Shown: positions 44,767 through 44,861 of the stretch, piece after piece | How positions within the stretch are numbered: the first letter of the stretch is position 1 | Layout of the letters: every line of letters starts with the position of its first letter | DNA from: a virus | IMG/VR virus record: IMGVR_UViG_3300036832_000955 | Location: 1-44,861 of that record | DNA length: 44,861 bases | Reading direction: 5' to 3' (one strand) | Translations under genes and position numbers: made by a program | Notes under the pieces: generated by a model | Told to the model about the DNA's origin: nothing | The model's input: only the letters and a program-made list of their open reading frames with translations | Databases searched by the model: none

Positions 44767-44861
44767 CCGGCTGTCACACATTTTGTTGCAACCCTGAGGA
44801 ACCGAGCGATGTCCATCTACGAACGCACTTCCCCGCCGAGCCCCTACTGGTACATCCGCTT
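44747..44861. repeat. Terminal direct repeat, right copy
   Basis: Identical to 1-115. Position 44747 corresponds to position 1 of the next turn of the circle. Confidence 0.93.
44809..44861 (+). CDS. int: Integrase 5' end repeated at the contig edge (partial)
   Basis: The first 17 codons of int (from 63) occur again and are cut by the end of the window. It is an artefact of linearising a circle, not a second gene. Confidence 0.9.
   Translation, partial: MSIYERTSPPSPYWYIR

Noticed and set aside
1-44861. CRISPR arrays, tRNA genes, insertion sequences and phage DNA or RNA polymerase genes
   Set aside because: I looked for regular repeat-spacer units, tRNA cloverleaf patterns, transposase motifs and polymerase motifs and saw none.

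Overview
This window is the whole genome of a temperate, podovirus-like bacteriophage, assembled as a circle and cut open at the integrase. The first 115 bases (1-115) recur exactly as the last 115 (44747-44861), so the unit genome is 44,746 bp. It carries a tyrosine integrase, an S24-type repressor facing a Cro-like gene, terminase, portal, scaffold, an SU10/DUF5309-type major capsid protein, a P22 gp4-like adaptor, a gp10-like tail stabilization protein and a run of large ejection-type proteins. There is no tape measure, sheath or baseplate, which points to a short tail. The base composition is GC-rich (judged by eye at about 60-65%). Strong GGAGG ribosome sites and ATGA/TGATG overlaps are the rule. 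The host is probably a GC-rich proteobacterium, perhaps an alphaproteobacterium; that is inference only.

Layout: (1) 44569-1545, integration: candidate attP zone, integrase and an excisionase-like HTH gene. (2) 4965-1524, minus strand: repressor, a hairpin terminator, then a recombination cluster (PD-(D/E)XK exonuclease, a hypothetical protein whose gene contains an exact parS sequence, NinB, a coiled-coil protein and a degenerate gene). (3) 5172-10944, plus strand: Cro-like protein, small membrane proteins, a DnaA domain-IV protein, a VRR-NUC nuclease, a T7-gp4-like primase/helicase split into zinc-ribbon and TOPRIM-helicase genes, then many small accessory genes. (4) 10938-12804, minus: small cargo genes including a SLOG/DUF2493 protein and a tiny exported Cys-rich peptide. 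(5) 12978-14272, plus: regulatory and zinc-finger genes. (6) 14326-15759, minus: five small genes. (7) 16262-41256, plus: the late operon, terS to the last ejection-type protein, with lysis genes at 28317-29343. (8) 41613-44495, plus: accessory and HTH genes ending in a terminator beside the candidate attP.

The features most worth a second look are: a 13-bp palindrome family (TACGC-N3-NNGTA) at ten places in or next to gene starts all round the genome, one of them exactly in the spacer of the integrase promoter; a perfect 16-bp parS site, the bacterial chromosome-partition element, inside a recombination-cluster gene; an HNH endonuclease gene that seems to have captured the start codon of a virion gene; a small well-formed gene antisense to the 5' end of terL; and a repressor whose catalytic lysine position appears to be arginine.
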